Below, piece by piece: positions 19,951 through 31,631 of a stretch of 64,000 nt of DNA. Made by a program: the position numbers and the translations under genes. A model generated the notes under the pieces. It searched no databases. It saw only the letters and a program-made list of their open reading frames with translations, and had not been told where the DNA came from. The number at the start of each line of letters is the position of its first letter. Positions within the stretch are counted from its first letter, which is position 1. Source of the stretch: Procambarus clarkii (taxonomy: Eukaryota > Arthropoda > Malacostraca > Decapoda > Cambaridae); the NCBI RefSeq assembly GCF_040958095.1, contig NC_091193.1, positions 33,120,114 through 33,184,113 on the forward strand, in the 5' to 3' direction.

Positions 19951-21570
19951 AGTGTTGTGTAGAGTAGCATGGGTAGTGGGTGGTGTAGTGTAGTGGCGTT
20001 TGGACGCCTGGTATGGAGTGTGGTGTTGTGGAGTGCATAGCGGCGCAGGAGGCCAGGTGGTGGTGGGTACGGTGAGTATCGGTGTAATGAGGTCAGGTGC
20101 GTCAGGACGCAGAGCCTGGCTGTTGAGAGACGTGGTGTTATAATGAGGTCATCAGTGGTTGGGTTGACCAGTGGTGATGGTGTGTCGGAGTGGGTAAGTC
20201 TTATGGATAAGATTACAATGTAGAATTTCAAAATTTCAGGTGTTGATGGTTGCAGTGGGCGAGCTAAGTAGATATACTAATTTCTCATTAATTAAGTTGT
20301 TACAGGAATCTCGCTAGAGGCGAGCCAGTGGCAGTATGATGCTTTAGTGACATAAGTGTGAAATTATTTTAATGAGGTATTTATTGTGATAATGTATGTG
20401 TATGTATATACTGTATATTACCTCATCGGCACCATTACTGAGTGTTAGGCTTGAGAAGGTCCCCCGGGATCATGTCACAGAGCTTCAGGTAGAGTAGAAG
20501 GGAAGCCATGAGGCTACACTCAGTTATTCTAGAAAAAAAGGGGGAGGAAGTGAAGCCAACGTGACGTTATAGGCGAAATTCGCCTCCTGACATCAAAGCA
20601 GGGATAAGGGCCAGCTGCAATGGTTTTGCAGCTGCGCTCAGGCTATATACGGGGAGAGAGTAAGGAGCCGAGGGGGTTATGTAATAATGGGATCGAGCCA
20701 GGGGGCTCCGAGGGAATATTTTGCAGGTACAGCGGTCGGGAAGGTGTGAATACAGGTGGACACACTCTGGGCAGATGGGCCTAGAGTAATGTGCTACAGC
20801 TGTGGTGAGCACAGCAAGGAAAGATGACCAGAGAGCTGTGAGGTATCTACAGCGTTCTGGGATTGGTGCCCTGGAACGAGACGTCAGCACAGACCCGAGG
20901 GAACATGACCCTGGGGTAGGAATCTCCGTTGCTCTGGAGGCCAGGATCACGTTAGCTCAGAGCAACGATGGGACATTGACAACATTCACCAGGCTGGATA
21001 GCCTGGGTTTTGTCTGGGTCATGGAGGATCTATGACCTAGCAACCATGGGACACGAAGACAAGAGAAGTGATGCTGCCAATTGTGGAGGAGGCCAGTGAA
21101 ACATTGTGTGATCATTGTAAGCCCTTATGTCAACAGTACAGGGCAAGATGTTAAATTGTTAGTAACTTATTACTAAGGATGAAGAACCTTAGATATATAT
21201 GTGTTGTGTATATATTAATGACTAGTGTCATTTCTGTTTAAGTGCCAGCATTCTGGTCCATGTAATTTTATGGTTATGTTTGTATGTAATTATATGTCAG
21301 CAGTTTAGGTATATGTGCATTGTTGGTGATGGGAAAAATTATTACAGACTATTTTACCTGTGCTATGATGTGAATATAATGTATATGTTGGAGAAGTGTT
21401 GTGAGTCATGTCGGGGAAAATTTTAATTTATTTCATCGTGTGTATGATGAACTTATTGGATGATTTTTTAGTTGTACATATATGGTGGGTGCATCCTCCA
21501 GGTCCTTGCACTAATGGAACCATTGCAATGATGCATATGGGGACATATGCGTGTTTAAGGAGGGGAGTGG
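19951..21570 (+). other. 3' untranslated region and polypurine tract, copy A
   Basis: No coding domain was recognised in this 1.6-kb stretch, which is conserved with 34640-36243. It ends in aaggaggggagtgg (21557-21570), a polypurine tract directly before LTR 2. No env-like signal peptide or fusion motif was seen. Confidence 0.75.
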
Positions 21571-22369
21571 TGTTGTAATCCACAAGTTAGTAGGAATTAT
21601 TAGCTAGAGGATCATTACTACAACACTTAACGAATGATGATTGGAAGTACATGTTAAGTAGACAGACTATGGATCACATGTCTAAGAAAGGTCAATGGAT
21701 TAAGACCGAAGCTGTTTAGCCAAATTAATAATTCATGGAAAGAGGAATTATTCTTCGTCAGGCTTCAAGGATCAAGGTTACCGCTCTAGGAATAAGGTTA
21801 ATCGGATTTTACCTTCCTTGAGAGGCGTAGTGAAATGTTTGAGGCCATGGTTGGCTAAAGTCAGTCTGATTGTCGGAGTTGAACTGAGAAGTCCTCTGGA
21901 TCTCCGTTTGCGGCAGTAGCAAAGTGCAGCAGACAGCTATGCGAGAACCTGATGTGATCTTAATGACCAAGTTAAGTCTGCAGTATGTGAGTATTGAATG
22001 AAAGACTAACCGGGTGTGGAGCGTTGTAGTAATCATTCCGTATTAGGGACTTAGGCGGAAGTTACGAGTGTGTGAGGTGATCGCGGAGGTCAAGTGGTCT
22101 ATGGGTATTGGAAGTGTATTGACCTAATAGAGTATGTTAATATGTTATTATTTGTCAGAGTCTATTCTTTGTAATTAAATGACAAAACCCGACGGCCTTT
22201 AAATACCTTCCATATGTTCATTCATTGTGTTCCAGTACAAACCTAGTGGTACGCCTCAAGGGTCTGGTGTGTGTAGGAGTACCCGGTGGTAGTAACGGTT
22301 GCTGAGGCAAGGTGTTATGTGTTGTGTAATTGCTGTGTTCGGAATGAACCGGGGTTCAGCGTCACAACA
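21571..22369 (+). repeat. LTR 2 (shared middle LTR)
   Basis: 799 bp, tgttgtaatc to gtcacaaca. It serves as the 3' LTR of internal A (polypurine tract at its left) and the 5' LTR of internal B (primer site at 22374). It holds the empty sites for both insertions seen in LTR 1. Confidence 0.95.
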
Positions 22370-22373
22370 TATT

Positions 22374-22385
22374 TGGTGGCAGCGC
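22374..22385 (+). other. Primer binding site, internal B
   Basis: tggtggcagcgc, identical to the site at 13001-13012 and at the same distance from the LTR end. Confidence 0.6.
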
Positions 22386-22758
22386 AAACAGGTTTTGGAA
22401 CACTTTGAGAGATGAAGGAAGTGTGTTACTGGTTTTGTTGGTGAGGGAATGTTCGGGAATTGGTAGACGTCGGGTTGTGTTCAGGACGGTGGATATTGGG
22501 GTGAGGAAGGGAAGGTGTGTGGGCCAGGGAGTGGCCATAGTGGGGTGTGTGGCCAGGTGGAGTGGCCACGTTGTGCGGCATGGAAAAGTCCAATAAGAGG
22601 TGGAAACAGTAGTGTGGGGAACTGATAAGTGACGTTGTTAATGGTGGCTTAAAATTATAAGTGATTCTAGTGAGATTAAGGGAATAAGGCCAAGTAAGGT
22701 TACTGTACGGTAAAGCGTCAAGCTGGTTCATACACGAGCACATAAGGGGCGAGTAGCC

Positions 22759-23940
22759 ATGACGGGTTCGGGTAGTAATAGGGGCGCCAGTGGCCAGGCC
22801 ACGAGTAATGTCGGTCAGGGTGAGAGTGGTGATAACACGGCGGCGTTGCTTACGGCGCAGGCGGCAGCGTCAGAGACAATTGGGCAGGTTGCACAGTGGT
22901 TGAAAAATGTGTTGAGCACGCATGAGACGACTAACGCAGGACCTAAGGTATATGGAGACATACCCACGTTTTGGGGCGCCAAACGGGATTCGAAAGGTCA
23001 GTTACCGACGGATATTAGAACATTTTTCTTTGCTCTAGAGAAGGCGACTAGTGTGGGGTCATGGTCGGATCAGGCAAAGATTACATTGGCATATTCCAAG
23101 GTGAAAGGGGAAGCAAAGACCCTGCTCAACTCGGCGGAAATTAGAGAAATAAATAGTTATACCGAGTTTAAGCAGGAGCTGATAGATCATTACGATGTGC
23201 AGCACGATGCAGTAGAACTAAAGGCTCAGTTAGCTGCACTTAAACGAGAACCAGGGGAACAATTAAGGGCGTTTGGCCATAGAATAAGACTCTTGGGTGA
23301 TGTGATTGAGCGGACGGAAACGCAGTTCACGGGGGTAGTAAGAGATTCTATGCAACGGAGTGTTTTTTTCGGTGCATTACCGCGGGAAAGTGCGTTACAC
23401 TGCAGGGAAGCTAAGTCTTTTAAGGAAGCGGTGAAACATGCAGTGTTTTGGGCGGAGAATAGCCCGACACATAAACTGACAGAGGATGACATTTTCAAGG
23501 AAGTGTCCCCTAAGGAAGAGGCAAATCTTGCAGACACGCAAGAGAGACAGGTTCAGCTCTGGGCCCCAGTAGCTCAGCCAGTGGAGGATGGACCCGCGGC
23601 GGGGGTCACACATTCCAAGGGCAAGGGGCGAGGTGCTCCTCGACGTAACAATAATAAGGGCTGGGAGCCAAGGGTGTTCCAGGGACACAATACGAGTGGG
23701 GTGTCGTGGGGACCCCATCAGGGTACTCGTGGGCAGCGAGGAGGCTATAATCAAGGGGCACGTGGAGGCAGGTTCACTCCTGCTCCACCACGATACACGC
23801 CTGCTCAGGGAGCAACAGGAATGTACCACCAGAACCAGGGTACCGGTAGAGGGTATCCCCGGGGAACGGGGTACACTGCAGGTAAACACGAGCCAGAACG
23901 ACCTAAGCAGACAAAAGTGTGTAAGCTGTGTGGTGACGGT
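22759..23940 (+). pseudogene. gag: Gag N-terminal part, copy B (split by LINE)
   Basis: 394 codons nearly identical to copy A residues 1-394. The coding sequence breaks inside the CCHC knuckle after Cys-Lys-Leu-Cys-Gly-Asp-Gly, where the LINE is inserted at 23941. Gag resumes at 30222. Confidence 0.95.
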
Positions 23941-24025
23941 AAGTAAGTAAGTAAGTAATTATCAAAAGGCACCAAACCGGGAAGGCTATGTAGCACCATC
24001 AAATACGCAAAATAATCAGAGGGCG

Positions 24026-27000
24026 CTAAATATCACCAAGGATGCCAATACGAGAACAAAAACGCATAAGGCGAACGATATCAAAAGTATCTGAGTCACC
24101 AAGAATTCTATCGAGGGACAGGTGACCGCGAGGGGCGGTCGGAAAGCAAGACACACGCTCGTCCTGGAAGTCAGGACATTCAAGAAGGACATGCACGACC
24201 GTAAGAGGGACAATGCAACTAGGACAATAAGGAGCAGGGCGGCGCTCCATCAAGTGACCATGGGTTAAGCGAGTATGGCCAATACGCAACCTCGCCAGAG
24301 CTGTTTCCCACCGCCGGTTACGGTGGGAGGACGGCCACGAGGAAACACAACATTTAAGAGTACGTAGCTTGTTACCAGTAACAGACAACCAAGAAGCCTG
24401 CCAACGGGTAAGAACTGAGGAATGGATAACTGGGTAAAAGTCGGAATACGGAATGCCTTTACGAGAGATGGGACAAGAGCGGACAGCTTCCTTAGCGGCA
24501 GCATCCGCACGCTCATTTAAAGACACACCAATATGGCTGGGAACCCAACAAAACTCAACCGACTTAAATTTACTGTGAACGAGAAACAGCCAATGCTGGA
24601 TCTCGACAACTACTGGATGAACCGGATTAAAGGACCCGAGAGCCATGAGGGCACTACGAGAGTCAACGACAACCACAAAGGAAGACTGACAACGAGAAAG
24701 CAGGAGACGAAGAGCATAGAGAATAGCATAAAGTTCTGCTGTAAAGATGCTAGTCTCCGGAGGCAAGCGACACATATAAGTGCGATCAGGAAAAACAACA
24801 GAGTAGCCAACACCGTCCGCTGACTTAGACCCATCGGTGAAGACAGAAACGGAGCGGGAGTGAGAAGAAAAGTGCTCGAGGAAAAGGCGTTTTAGAACCG
24901 TAGGAGGGGTAAAAGCTTTAGTGATACGGGTCAAGGAAGTACAAAACCGCGGAAGAGGGACCCTCCACGGGGGCAAAGAAGGAACAACACGAGGAGAAAC
25001 ATCAGAAATACGAACGGAGAGAGAATCCTGTAGGCGAGATAACCGGACAGAAAGAGGGAGGTGGTGAAGAGGAACAGGAACCGCAGGAGGGGTAAAAGTT
25101 AAAGCACGACAGAGGCGAGAGGAAGGATGTTGCAAGGACCGCGCAAGATAGCGAAGACAGTAGCGATCACGGCGGTCCTGGAGAGACAGGAAGCCAGTGT
25201 CAACATACAAGCTAAGGATGGGAGTCGAACGAAAGGCACCAGAACTGAGGCGCAACCCAGTATGGTGCAAAGCATCAAGACGGCGAAGAGTAGAAGGAGA
25301 AGCAGACGAGTAAGCAGGGCAACCATAATCGAGCTTAGACAGGACGAGAGAGGAATGTAAAGCAAGGAGAGTGCGCCTATCTGCCCCCCAAGAAGTATGG
25401 GACAAGACCCGAAGGAGGGTAAGGGCCTTAGAGCACTCAACACGGAGGTAAGAGATATGGGGAGACCAAGACAAACGAGTGTCAAGGAATAACCCCAAAA
25501 GCTTCGCGGAATCTTTGTATTCAAGGGGATGACCATAAAGTGACAAAGAGGGACGAAGAACAACCCGTTTCCGCGTAAAAGTCATGGCACAAGTCTTAGA
25601 AGTAGAGAACTTGAAGCCATGACCTGTGGCCCAAGACGACACGGCATCAATTGCAAGTTGAAGCCGGCGTTGAAGGAGAGGCGAATCATCACCCTGACAA
25701 CAAAGGGTAAGATCATCGACATAGAGAGCGGAGAAGACACCAGAAGGAAGAGAGGAAAGAAGACCATTGAGGGCAACAAGAAAAAGAGTAGTGCTCAGAA
25801 CACTACCCTGGGGCACACCTTCGTATTGCTGAAAAGAGGGAGAGAGAGCGGTACCAAGGCGCACCCGAAAGGAACGACGAGAGAGGAAGCTGCGGAGAAA
25901 GAGAGGGAGATGACCACGAAGGCTAAAAGAATGAAGTTGAGATAGGATATGATAACGCCAAGTGGTGTCGTAAGCCTTTTCTAGGTCAAAAAGGACGGCA
26001 ACAACGGAGGTCTTCGCAGCAAAAGCAGTACGAATATAGACCTCCAAGTTCACCAGGACATCTGTCGTGCTGCGGCACTTGCGGAAACCAAATTGAGAAG
26101 GGGAGAGGAGGTGATGGTGTTCCAGGAACCACATCAGACGAACGTTAACCATACGTTCAAAGAGTTTGCAGACACAACTTGTGAGAGCAATAGGGCGAAA
26201 GTCCTTAGGGGAAGTACCCAGAGACCCCGGTTTGCGAACAGGGAGGACAACGGCATCGAGCCAGTCCTCAGGGACTGACGACGACTCCCAGATCCGATTA
26301 TACAGACTCAGTAAATACTGAGACGTGCGCGGAGGGAGATGGCGAAGCATCTCATAATGAATACCATCGGAGCCCGCCGCCGTAGAACCGCAGAGGGCCA
26401 GGGCAGAACGAAGTTCAGAGAGAGAGAAGGGATCATTATAGGGAAGCTGAAGATGAGTGCAGAAATCTAAAGGACGAGACTCAAGGACAGGTTTACGAAG
26501 AAGGAAAGATTGGGGAAGATGAAGACCAGAGCTAACAGAAGAAAAATGGGAACCCAGTTCGGAAGCGACCTGCAACGGGTCCGCCACAAGAGTATCATGG
26601 AGGTGAAGGACCGGTGAAACATCGGGAACGAACTTACCCGCTATCTTGCGGATACGCTTCCAGATCTGGGCCAGAGGGGTCTCGGACGTAATTGTTGAGA
26701 CATAAGATGCCCAACATTCACGTTTAGCCGTACGGATGGCCCTACGGGCCACCGCACTCGCTTTCCGAAAGAAAAGAAAAGAATCGGTCGTCTGCCTACG
26801 GCGGTGCCTCTTCCAGGCTGCACGCTTACAGCGGACAGCCCGAGCACAGTCCGCATTCCACCAGGGAACGCACTTCCGTGGACCCCGAGAGGAAGAGCGA
26901 GGAATAGAGCGGAGGGCAGCGTTGAAGACAGTGTCATGAAAAAGGAGGAGAGCGCGAGAGAGAGGCAGAAGGGAGAGGTCAGGGAGAGCAGCACTGAGGG

Positions 27001-27748
27001 TAAATAGGGTCCAGTCTGCCTTAGCAAACTGCCACCTAGGGAAAGAGAGGGAAGGGCGAAAAGAGAAAAAGGAAACAAGGATGGGGAAATGATCACTTCC
27101 ATGGAGGTCATCAAGAACCTGCCACGTGAAATCTAAGTAAAGAGAAGAAGAGCAGAGAGAAAGATCAAGACAAGAAAGGGTGCGAGTCCGAGAGTCCAAA
27201 TGAGTGGGCTCACCAGAATTCAGAAGAGACAGGGAAGAAGAGAGGAGAAACGGCTCAAGGAGGCGACCCCGGGTATTCGTCAGAACGTCACCCCAAAGAG
27301 AATGACGACAATTGAAGTCACCCAGCAGGAGCACAGGCTCCGGCAAGGAGTCCAGGAGGTGTTTCAAATCAGGAAGAGAGAGCGGGACACTCGGGGGGAG
27401 ATAAATGGAACAAACTGTGTACCATTTCCCCACAAAGATACGAGCAGCAGAACAATGGAGAGGCGAAGGAAAAAGTAAAGGAACAAAGGGAACATCAGCC
27501 CGAATCAAAAGAGCAGAAGAATTAGAAGCCCCAGCAATGGCTGGGGGGGGGGAGAGAAAGGAATAGCCACGAAAACGACCAGGACGAGCACCAAGCATTG
27601 GCTCCTGGAGACAGACACAAAGGGGCGAAAACCGCGAAATCAGAAGTTGGAGTTCGAGGAAATTGGCGTAATAACCTCGAACGTTCCATTGAAGAATGGA
27701 CAACGACGAGAAGAGAAAGGACAAAAACAGAGAACAAGGAAGAAACAA
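24026..27748 (-). CDS. LINE ORF2: APE endonuclease, RT and RNase H (copy 1)
   Basis: 1240 codons counted from a TTG near the start of the open frame; no ATG precedes the endonuclease. Endonuclease: Asn22, Glu49, GDFN 143-146 and SDH 218-220. RT: FDLEKAYD with Asp588, GVPQGSVLS near 644 and YVDD 676-679. RNase H: Asp972, Glu1005, Asp1029 and Asp1082. A Cys-His cluster (CPSC 1175-1178, His1186, Cys1191) ends the protein. It nicks the target and reverse-transcribes its RNA there. The open frame begins overlapping the last codons of ORF1, so translation may use re-initiation or a non-AUG start. A proline run near 66-69 is encoded by a 10-base homopolymer. Confidence 0.9.
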   Translation of the reverse strand: MFLPCSLFLSFLFSSLSILQWNVRGYYANFLELQLLISRFSPLCVCLQEPMLGARPGRFRGYSFLSPPPAIAGASNSSALLIRADVPFVPLLFPSPLHCSAARIFVGKWYTVCSIYLPPSVPLSLPDLKHLLDSLPEPVLLLGDFNCRHSLWGDVLTNTRGRLLEPFLLSSSLSLLNSGEPTHLDSRTRTLSCLDLSLCSSSLYLDFTWQVLDDLHGSDHFPILVSFFSFRPSLSFPRWQFAKADWTLFTLSAALPDLSLLPLSRALLLFHDTVFNAALRSIPRSSSRGPRKCVPWWNADCARAVRCKRAAWKRHRRRQTTDSFLFFRKASAVARRAIRTAKRECWASYVSTITSETPLAQIWKRIRKIAGKFVPDVSPVLHLHDTLVADPLQVASELGSHFSSVSSGLHLPQSFLLRKPVLESRPLDFCTHLQLPYNDPFSLSELRSALALCGSTAAGSDGIHYEMLRHLPPRTSQYLLSLYNRIWESSSVPEDWLDAVVLPVRKPGSLGTSPKDFRPIALTSCVCKLFERMVNVRLMWFLEHHHLLSPSQFGFRKCRSTTDVLVNLEVYIRTAFAAKTSVVAVLFDLEKAYDTTWRYHILSQLHSFSLRGHLPLFLRSFLSRRSFRVRLGTALSPSFQQYEGVPQGSVLSTTLFLVALNGLLSSLPSGVFSALYVDDLTLCCQGDDSPLLQRRLQLAIDAVSSWATGHGFKFSTSKTCAMTFTRKRVVLRPSLSLYGHPLEYKDSAKLLGLFLDTRLSWSPHISYLRVECSKALTLLRVLSHTSWGADRRTLLALHSSLVLSKLDYGCPAYSSASPSTLRRLDALHHTGLRLSSGAFRSTPILSLYVDTGFLSLQDRRDRYCLRYLARSLQHPSSRLCRALTFTPPAVPVPLHHLPLSVRLSRLQDSLSVRISDVSPRVVPSLPPWRVPLPRFCTSLTRITKAFTPPTVLKRLFLEHFSSHSRSVSVFTDGSKSADGVGYSVVFPDRTYMCRLPPETSIFTAELYAILYALRLLLSRCQSSFVVVVDSRSALMALGSFNPVHPVVVEIQHWLFLVHSKFKSVEFCWVPSHIGVSLNERADAAAKEAVRSCPISRKGIPYSDFYPVIHSSVLTRWQASWLSVTGNKLRTLKCCVSSWPSSHRNRRWETALARLRIGHTRLTHGHLMERRPAPYCPSCIVPLTVVHVLLECPDFQDERVSCFPTAPRGHLSLDRILGDSDTFDIVRLMRFCSRIGILGDI

Positions 27749-27771
27749 AGGCGAAAGAGCAACAGAGCACG

Positions 27772-29676
27772 TTAAAGAATATCAGGGTCGGGACCAGGGT
27801 CAGCAAAGTCAGGGTTAGGGGGCATGGGTAAACTGAGCAAAGACGGAGGGAAGGAAACGGGAGAACAGAGCAGAGGTGGGCGGGCAGGGTCTGGAGGAGG
27901 AAGAGGAGGAGACAACGGAGAGGAGCCGTCAAGGACAGCAGCAGGAGGAGGGGGAGGAGAAAGAGGGGAGCGCACCCCAGCAACCGAAAGGGAAGCAGGG
28001 GCCAAAGAAACCTCCATAGCAGGAACAGGGGGCGCAAGCACTGACGCGGGAGGGGAAGGAGCAACAGAGCCAGAAGGAGGAGCTGAGGAAGAAAGCGAAG
28101 CCTTCTTACCCGCCGGGGAAGAGGAAGGAGAGGAGCCAGGCTTACGCTTCTGACTTAAAGAGACCGGTGTCCCAGCAACTACGTACCGGGCAACGGATTC
28201 CAGTGTCTCAACAGGAGAAGCCGAACGAGAGCACACACGACGACCGTTAGGAGAGCGATGGACATCCGCCCGCACCGACAGGCGGTGGGGAGAGCCAATA
28301 GATGGAGGAAGAGGATGGGAAGGAGGATCGGAGGGGGACGAGGAAGAAGACACGACAGACCGGGTAGAAGGAAGGGGAACCCCAGACAGAGGACCAGGAG
28401 GAGGATCCTTCGGGAGAGAACCCAAAGGAACAGAGGAGGGGGCAGTGGGCGCATCAGGGTCCAAGGCCCGGAAACGGTTGTGAGTCTGAGGAAGGCGGGA
28501 AGGACGAGGAGAGGAAGAGCGCAACACGCGAGCATAAGAGATATTAGCATAAGGCGGGAGCCGGCGAACCTGGCGCCTCGCCTCAGGAAAAGATAAACGC
28601 TCCCGGTGCTTCAGGTTGAGGACGGCTGCCTCAAGCTTGTAATGGACACACGCACGGGAGAAGGTAGGATGGGCCTCACCGCAGTTGAGGCAACGAGCCT
28701 GGGGAGAAGTGCACTCCGACTTAGAGTGACCTTCGCCACCACACAAAGGACAGAGAGAGACAGTCCCGGAGCAGCGGAGGGCACCATGCCCAAACCTCCA
28801 GCACTTGTTGCAGAGCCGAGGAGAAGGAATGTACTCCTGGACAGAGCACCTGGCACCAGCAAGAATGACAGAGGGTGGAAGGGTCCTACCATCAAAGGTA
28901 ATCTTCACAACCCGGAGGGGTTGACGGCGACTACCACGAGGGGGACGAGTAAACGTGTCCACCTGGAGAATAGAATGGCCCTGGGCAGCGAGGATATGGC
29001 GAATATCGTCGTGGCAGTCGCGCAGGTCCCGAACACCGGTTGCAACATGGGGCGGGAGCAAAATAGTGCCAACACTGGCATTCAATTGAGCGTTCTTCGA
29101 GACCCGAACGGGGGTCTCGCCAAGGCAGGATAAGGCAGCCAAGCGGGAAGCAGCATCCTGAGAAGGAGCAGCAACGACGCGTGTACCGAGACGAGTGGGG
29201 TTAAAAGTAATGGAGGCATCCACGGAATCAATGAGATGTCGATGAAGGGAGAAATCGTCAGGAGGCGCAGAATCAAGAGGGAGGAGATCAAAATATTTGG
29301 CCCACGAAGCGGGACCAAACAAGGCTTGATAGGTAGCAGAACTAGAAGGAATCGAGCGAGGGCGGCCGTGACGAGGACGGCGGTGAGAACCCCCAGAGAG
29401 AGAGGGGTTAAAAGGCGCAGTAGTTACAACTAGAGAAGGAGCCGCGCCAGGGGACGAGGTAGTCACCACTGGGGGCTTGGGGCTCGACCCAACCACAGAG
29501 GAGGGAGGGGAGCCAGGGGAAGGAGTCAGAGAGGCCAAAGGAGGAGCAAGGTCGAGGCCCAATGCAGCGGAGGCTACAGAGCCCGGTCTTCCAATACGGA
29601 CCGACTCGGGGGCTTGGTCGCCCACCCCACGAGCCTGAAAAGGTAAGCCAGAAGCAGCCGAAACAGGGGTTATCAT
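27772..29676 (-). CDS. LINE ORF1: zinc-knuckle RNA-binding protein (copy 1)
   Basis: 634 codons. Residues 1-110 are Ser/Pro-rich. Residues 115-285 form a globular, probably RRM-like region. Three knuckles follow: C289-C302 and C309-C322 (CX2CX4HX4C) and C329-C343 (spacing CX2CX3HX6C). The C-terminal 270 residues are Ser/Pro-rich and low in complexity. Such ORF1 proteins coat the element RNA. ORF2 follows almost at once, so both are probably read from one transcript. Confidence 0.9.
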   Translation of the reverse strand: MITPVSAASGLPFQARGVGDQAPESVRIGRPGSVASAALGLDLAPPLASLTPSPGSPPSSVVGSSPKPPVVTTSSPGAAPSLVVTTAPFNPSLSGGSHRRPRHGRPRSIPSSSATYQALFGPASWAKYFDLLPLDSAPPDDFSLHRHLIDSVDASITFNPTRLGTRVVAAPSQDAASRLAALSCLGETPVRVSKNAQLNASVGTILLPPHVATGVRDLRDCHDDIRHILAAQGHSILQVDTFTRPPRGSRRQPLRVVKITFDGRTLPPSVILAGARCSVQEYIPSPRLCNKCWRFGHGALRCSGTVSLCPLCGGEGHSKSECTSPQARCLNCGEAHPTFSRACVHYKLEAAVLNLKHRERLSFPEARRQVRRLPPYANISYARVLRSSSPRPSRLPQTHNRFRALDPDAPTAPSSVPLGSLPKDPPPGPLSGVPLPSTRSVVSSSSSPSDPPSHPLPPSIGSPHRLSVRADVHRSPNGRRVCSRSASPVETLESVARYVVAGTPVSLSQKRKPGSSPSSSPAGKKASLSSSAPPSGSVAPSPPASVLAPPVPAMEVSLAPASLSVAGVRSPLSPPPPPAAVLDGSSPLSPPLPPPDPARPPLLCSPVSFPPSLLSLPMPPNPDFADPGPDPDIL

Positions 29677-30221
29677 CTTGACGAAATTAAGAATTCACTC
29701 ACGAATGTGCCCCCACACCCACCACGGAGCCACAATTAGAGGCAGGACACCCAACAAGAAGCCATCGCCGATCTTGTCGGGGCCTCCTAGGGGTGCGTCG
29801 TGAGTATACGCCCCACAAACGCCACCTTAAGAAACCGACAGTCCGTCGAGATCGGGTTCAGTGACGAAGTGGGGATTGACAATAAAAGGTTCCCCTCGCT
29901 CTCGACGTCGGGTACTGCAGTTCTACGGGTGCATGAGTATGCCTCCTCAAGCACCCGGGCGTCAAAATAGAAGAAGTCCATGGAAGAACCAGAACGAGCA
30001 AAAGGTCGGCAGGAAACGGCAAGCAGATAGGAGAAGAGGGGGGAGAAAAACGAAACAGAAGGAAAAGGAAAAGGTGCCCAGCAGAATTGGAGAGGACGGC
30101 AGCAGGAGCACAAGGCTAGAAAAGGACAGAGGACTGTCCTAAGGAGCATCACACTCCAGCAGCCGCCCACGAAGCCCCCACACGGCGACAACGAGCTGAG
30201 CGGGGAGGGGGTGGTGACGGT

Positions 30222-30794
30222 AGTCACTTGGCCTGGCAGTGTAAGCTTTTTGTTCCGCCTAATTACCCAGTGTGTACAGTAGGGGGTGGGGGACAGTGGT
30301 TGTGTACCGTCGGGTCGGGTCATCCCATAAAGGTGCATTTACGGTTAAAGGGCACTATCTATACAGCCTTGGTGGACACCGGTGCTTCCGTGTCCATCAT
30401 GAGTCGTAGCGTGTTAGGATCAGACGTCAGGCTGATACCTAACAACAGGAGATTAACGGCGGTGGGGGATAATGCGTTGCGGGTGTTGGGAGAGACAACT
30501 GTGGATTTCCAGCTAGAAGATAGATGGTTTAAACATAGTTTTGTAGTAATACAGGATATAGGGCTGAAACATACCAACATTATCTTGGGAATTGATTTCC
30601 TCGAAAAATACTCATGTACCATAGCGTTCAGCGCAAGGGGGAATAAATTGGTATGTGGGGGTCAAGCGGTAGACGTTAACAAGGTGAGTAGTAGAGAAGG
30701 AGTAGCAGTAGTGGTAACTCGGCTGGGGACCAGAATATACAGTGGGCAGTCACGGTACCCAGGGATGTCACCATTCCGGGAGAAGCATCCTTAG
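30222..30794 (+). pseudogene. gag: Gag C-terminal part and protease, copy B
   Basis: Continues copy B Gag after the LINE and its target duplication. The remaining His and Cys of the knuckle, DTGAS and ILGIDFL are all present. It ends at the same stop as copy A. Only the LINE separates it from its N-terminal half. Confidence 0.9.
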
Positions 30795-31631
30795 TGATTA
30801 AAATGGCATGTAAAGCCAAGGGAGTAGACGTTGTGCAAATTGAGCCATTGGATAATCCAGCAGGGTTGGTGATAATGGAGACTATTGAAGACATAAATGA
30901 AGGGGTAATTCGGTTGAGGGTTTTTAATCCCTCTCGGTGGCCAGTCACCTTGAGTAAGCATGCACAGGTAGCGTGGGGGACACCCTGTGGAGGAGATTAT
31001 TGCAGCCATGTCAGTAAGTCAGAGTGAGGGCGACGAGGATAGAATGGATAAATTAATGGGAATAGTGGATAGGATGTCCATGGAAAGGGAGGTTAAGGAA
31101 GCCTTAAGGGGCTTAGTAAGGGAGTTCCCGGATGTTTTTGCGTTGAGAGGGGAACCCCCGGGGTGCATTACTCAAGGAGCACATAGGATTGACGTAGAGG
31201 GCGCACATCCCTTATATACGAGAGCATATAGCATACCAGTGGCACACCAGAGGGAGGTGAAAGAGGAGATAAGCCAGCTAAGGGATCATGATATCATTGA
31301 ACCATCCAGTTCACCGTGGCACAGCCCTCTCGTAGTAGTCAGGAAAAAGAATGGGGGAGTGAGGTTATGCGTAGATTTCCGCAGAATAAACAAGCTGACG
31401 AAAGACGAAGCATACCCATTACCAAACATACAGGACACATTGACACACTTGAAGGGTACACAATATTTTACCACATTAGACCTACTCAGTGGGTATCACC
31501 AGATACCGCTGGAGGAAGAGTCGAGGGAAATCACAGCGTTTAGTGCGTGCAACAACGACCTCTGGCAATATAAACCACTTCCAACGAGCTCTGGCAATAT
31601 AAACCACTTCCAACGAGCTCTGGCAATATAA
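30794..31631 (+). pseudogene. pol: RT N-terminal half, copy B (broken)
   Basis: Same domains as 15140-15976, with one private frameshift near 30977 (one extra base beside a G run: gtgggggac against gtgggcgc in copy A). It enters the 29-bp array at 31560 and stops there. Confidence 0.85.

Larger units (their letters stand above)
23941..30210 (-). mobile_element. Full-length I/Nimb-like LINE, copy 1
   Basis: Flanked by the 11-bp duplication gtggtgacggt (23930-23940 and 30211-30221). The 3' end, at low coordinates, is a TTAC microsatellite tail (five units as aagt/aagtaagt on plus). It has a 534-bp 5' UTR (29677-30210), ORF1 and ORF2. The 5' end begins with a C-rich run and agrees with copies 2 and 3. 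An APE endonuclease, RT, RNase H and a three-knuckle ORF1 place it in the I group (I, Nimb, LOA or similar). Both ORFs are open, so it is a recent insertion and possibly competent. Confidence 0.9.

Noticed and set aside
18701..20231. Two long minus-strand frames (445 and 478 codons) of His/Thr/Pro repeats
   Set aside because: They are the complement of the 60-bp minisatellite. A period divisible by three keeps frames open; there is no domain and the coding strand holds pol and its 3' region.
20567..20950. 127-codon minus-strand frame repeated at 35240-35623
   Set aside because: Conserved only because the two gypsy copies are nearly identical; no domain and opposite to the element's orientation.
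19951..21570. Possible env gene in the gypsy element
   Set aside because: No long plus-strand frame, signal peptide or transmembrane segment was seen.
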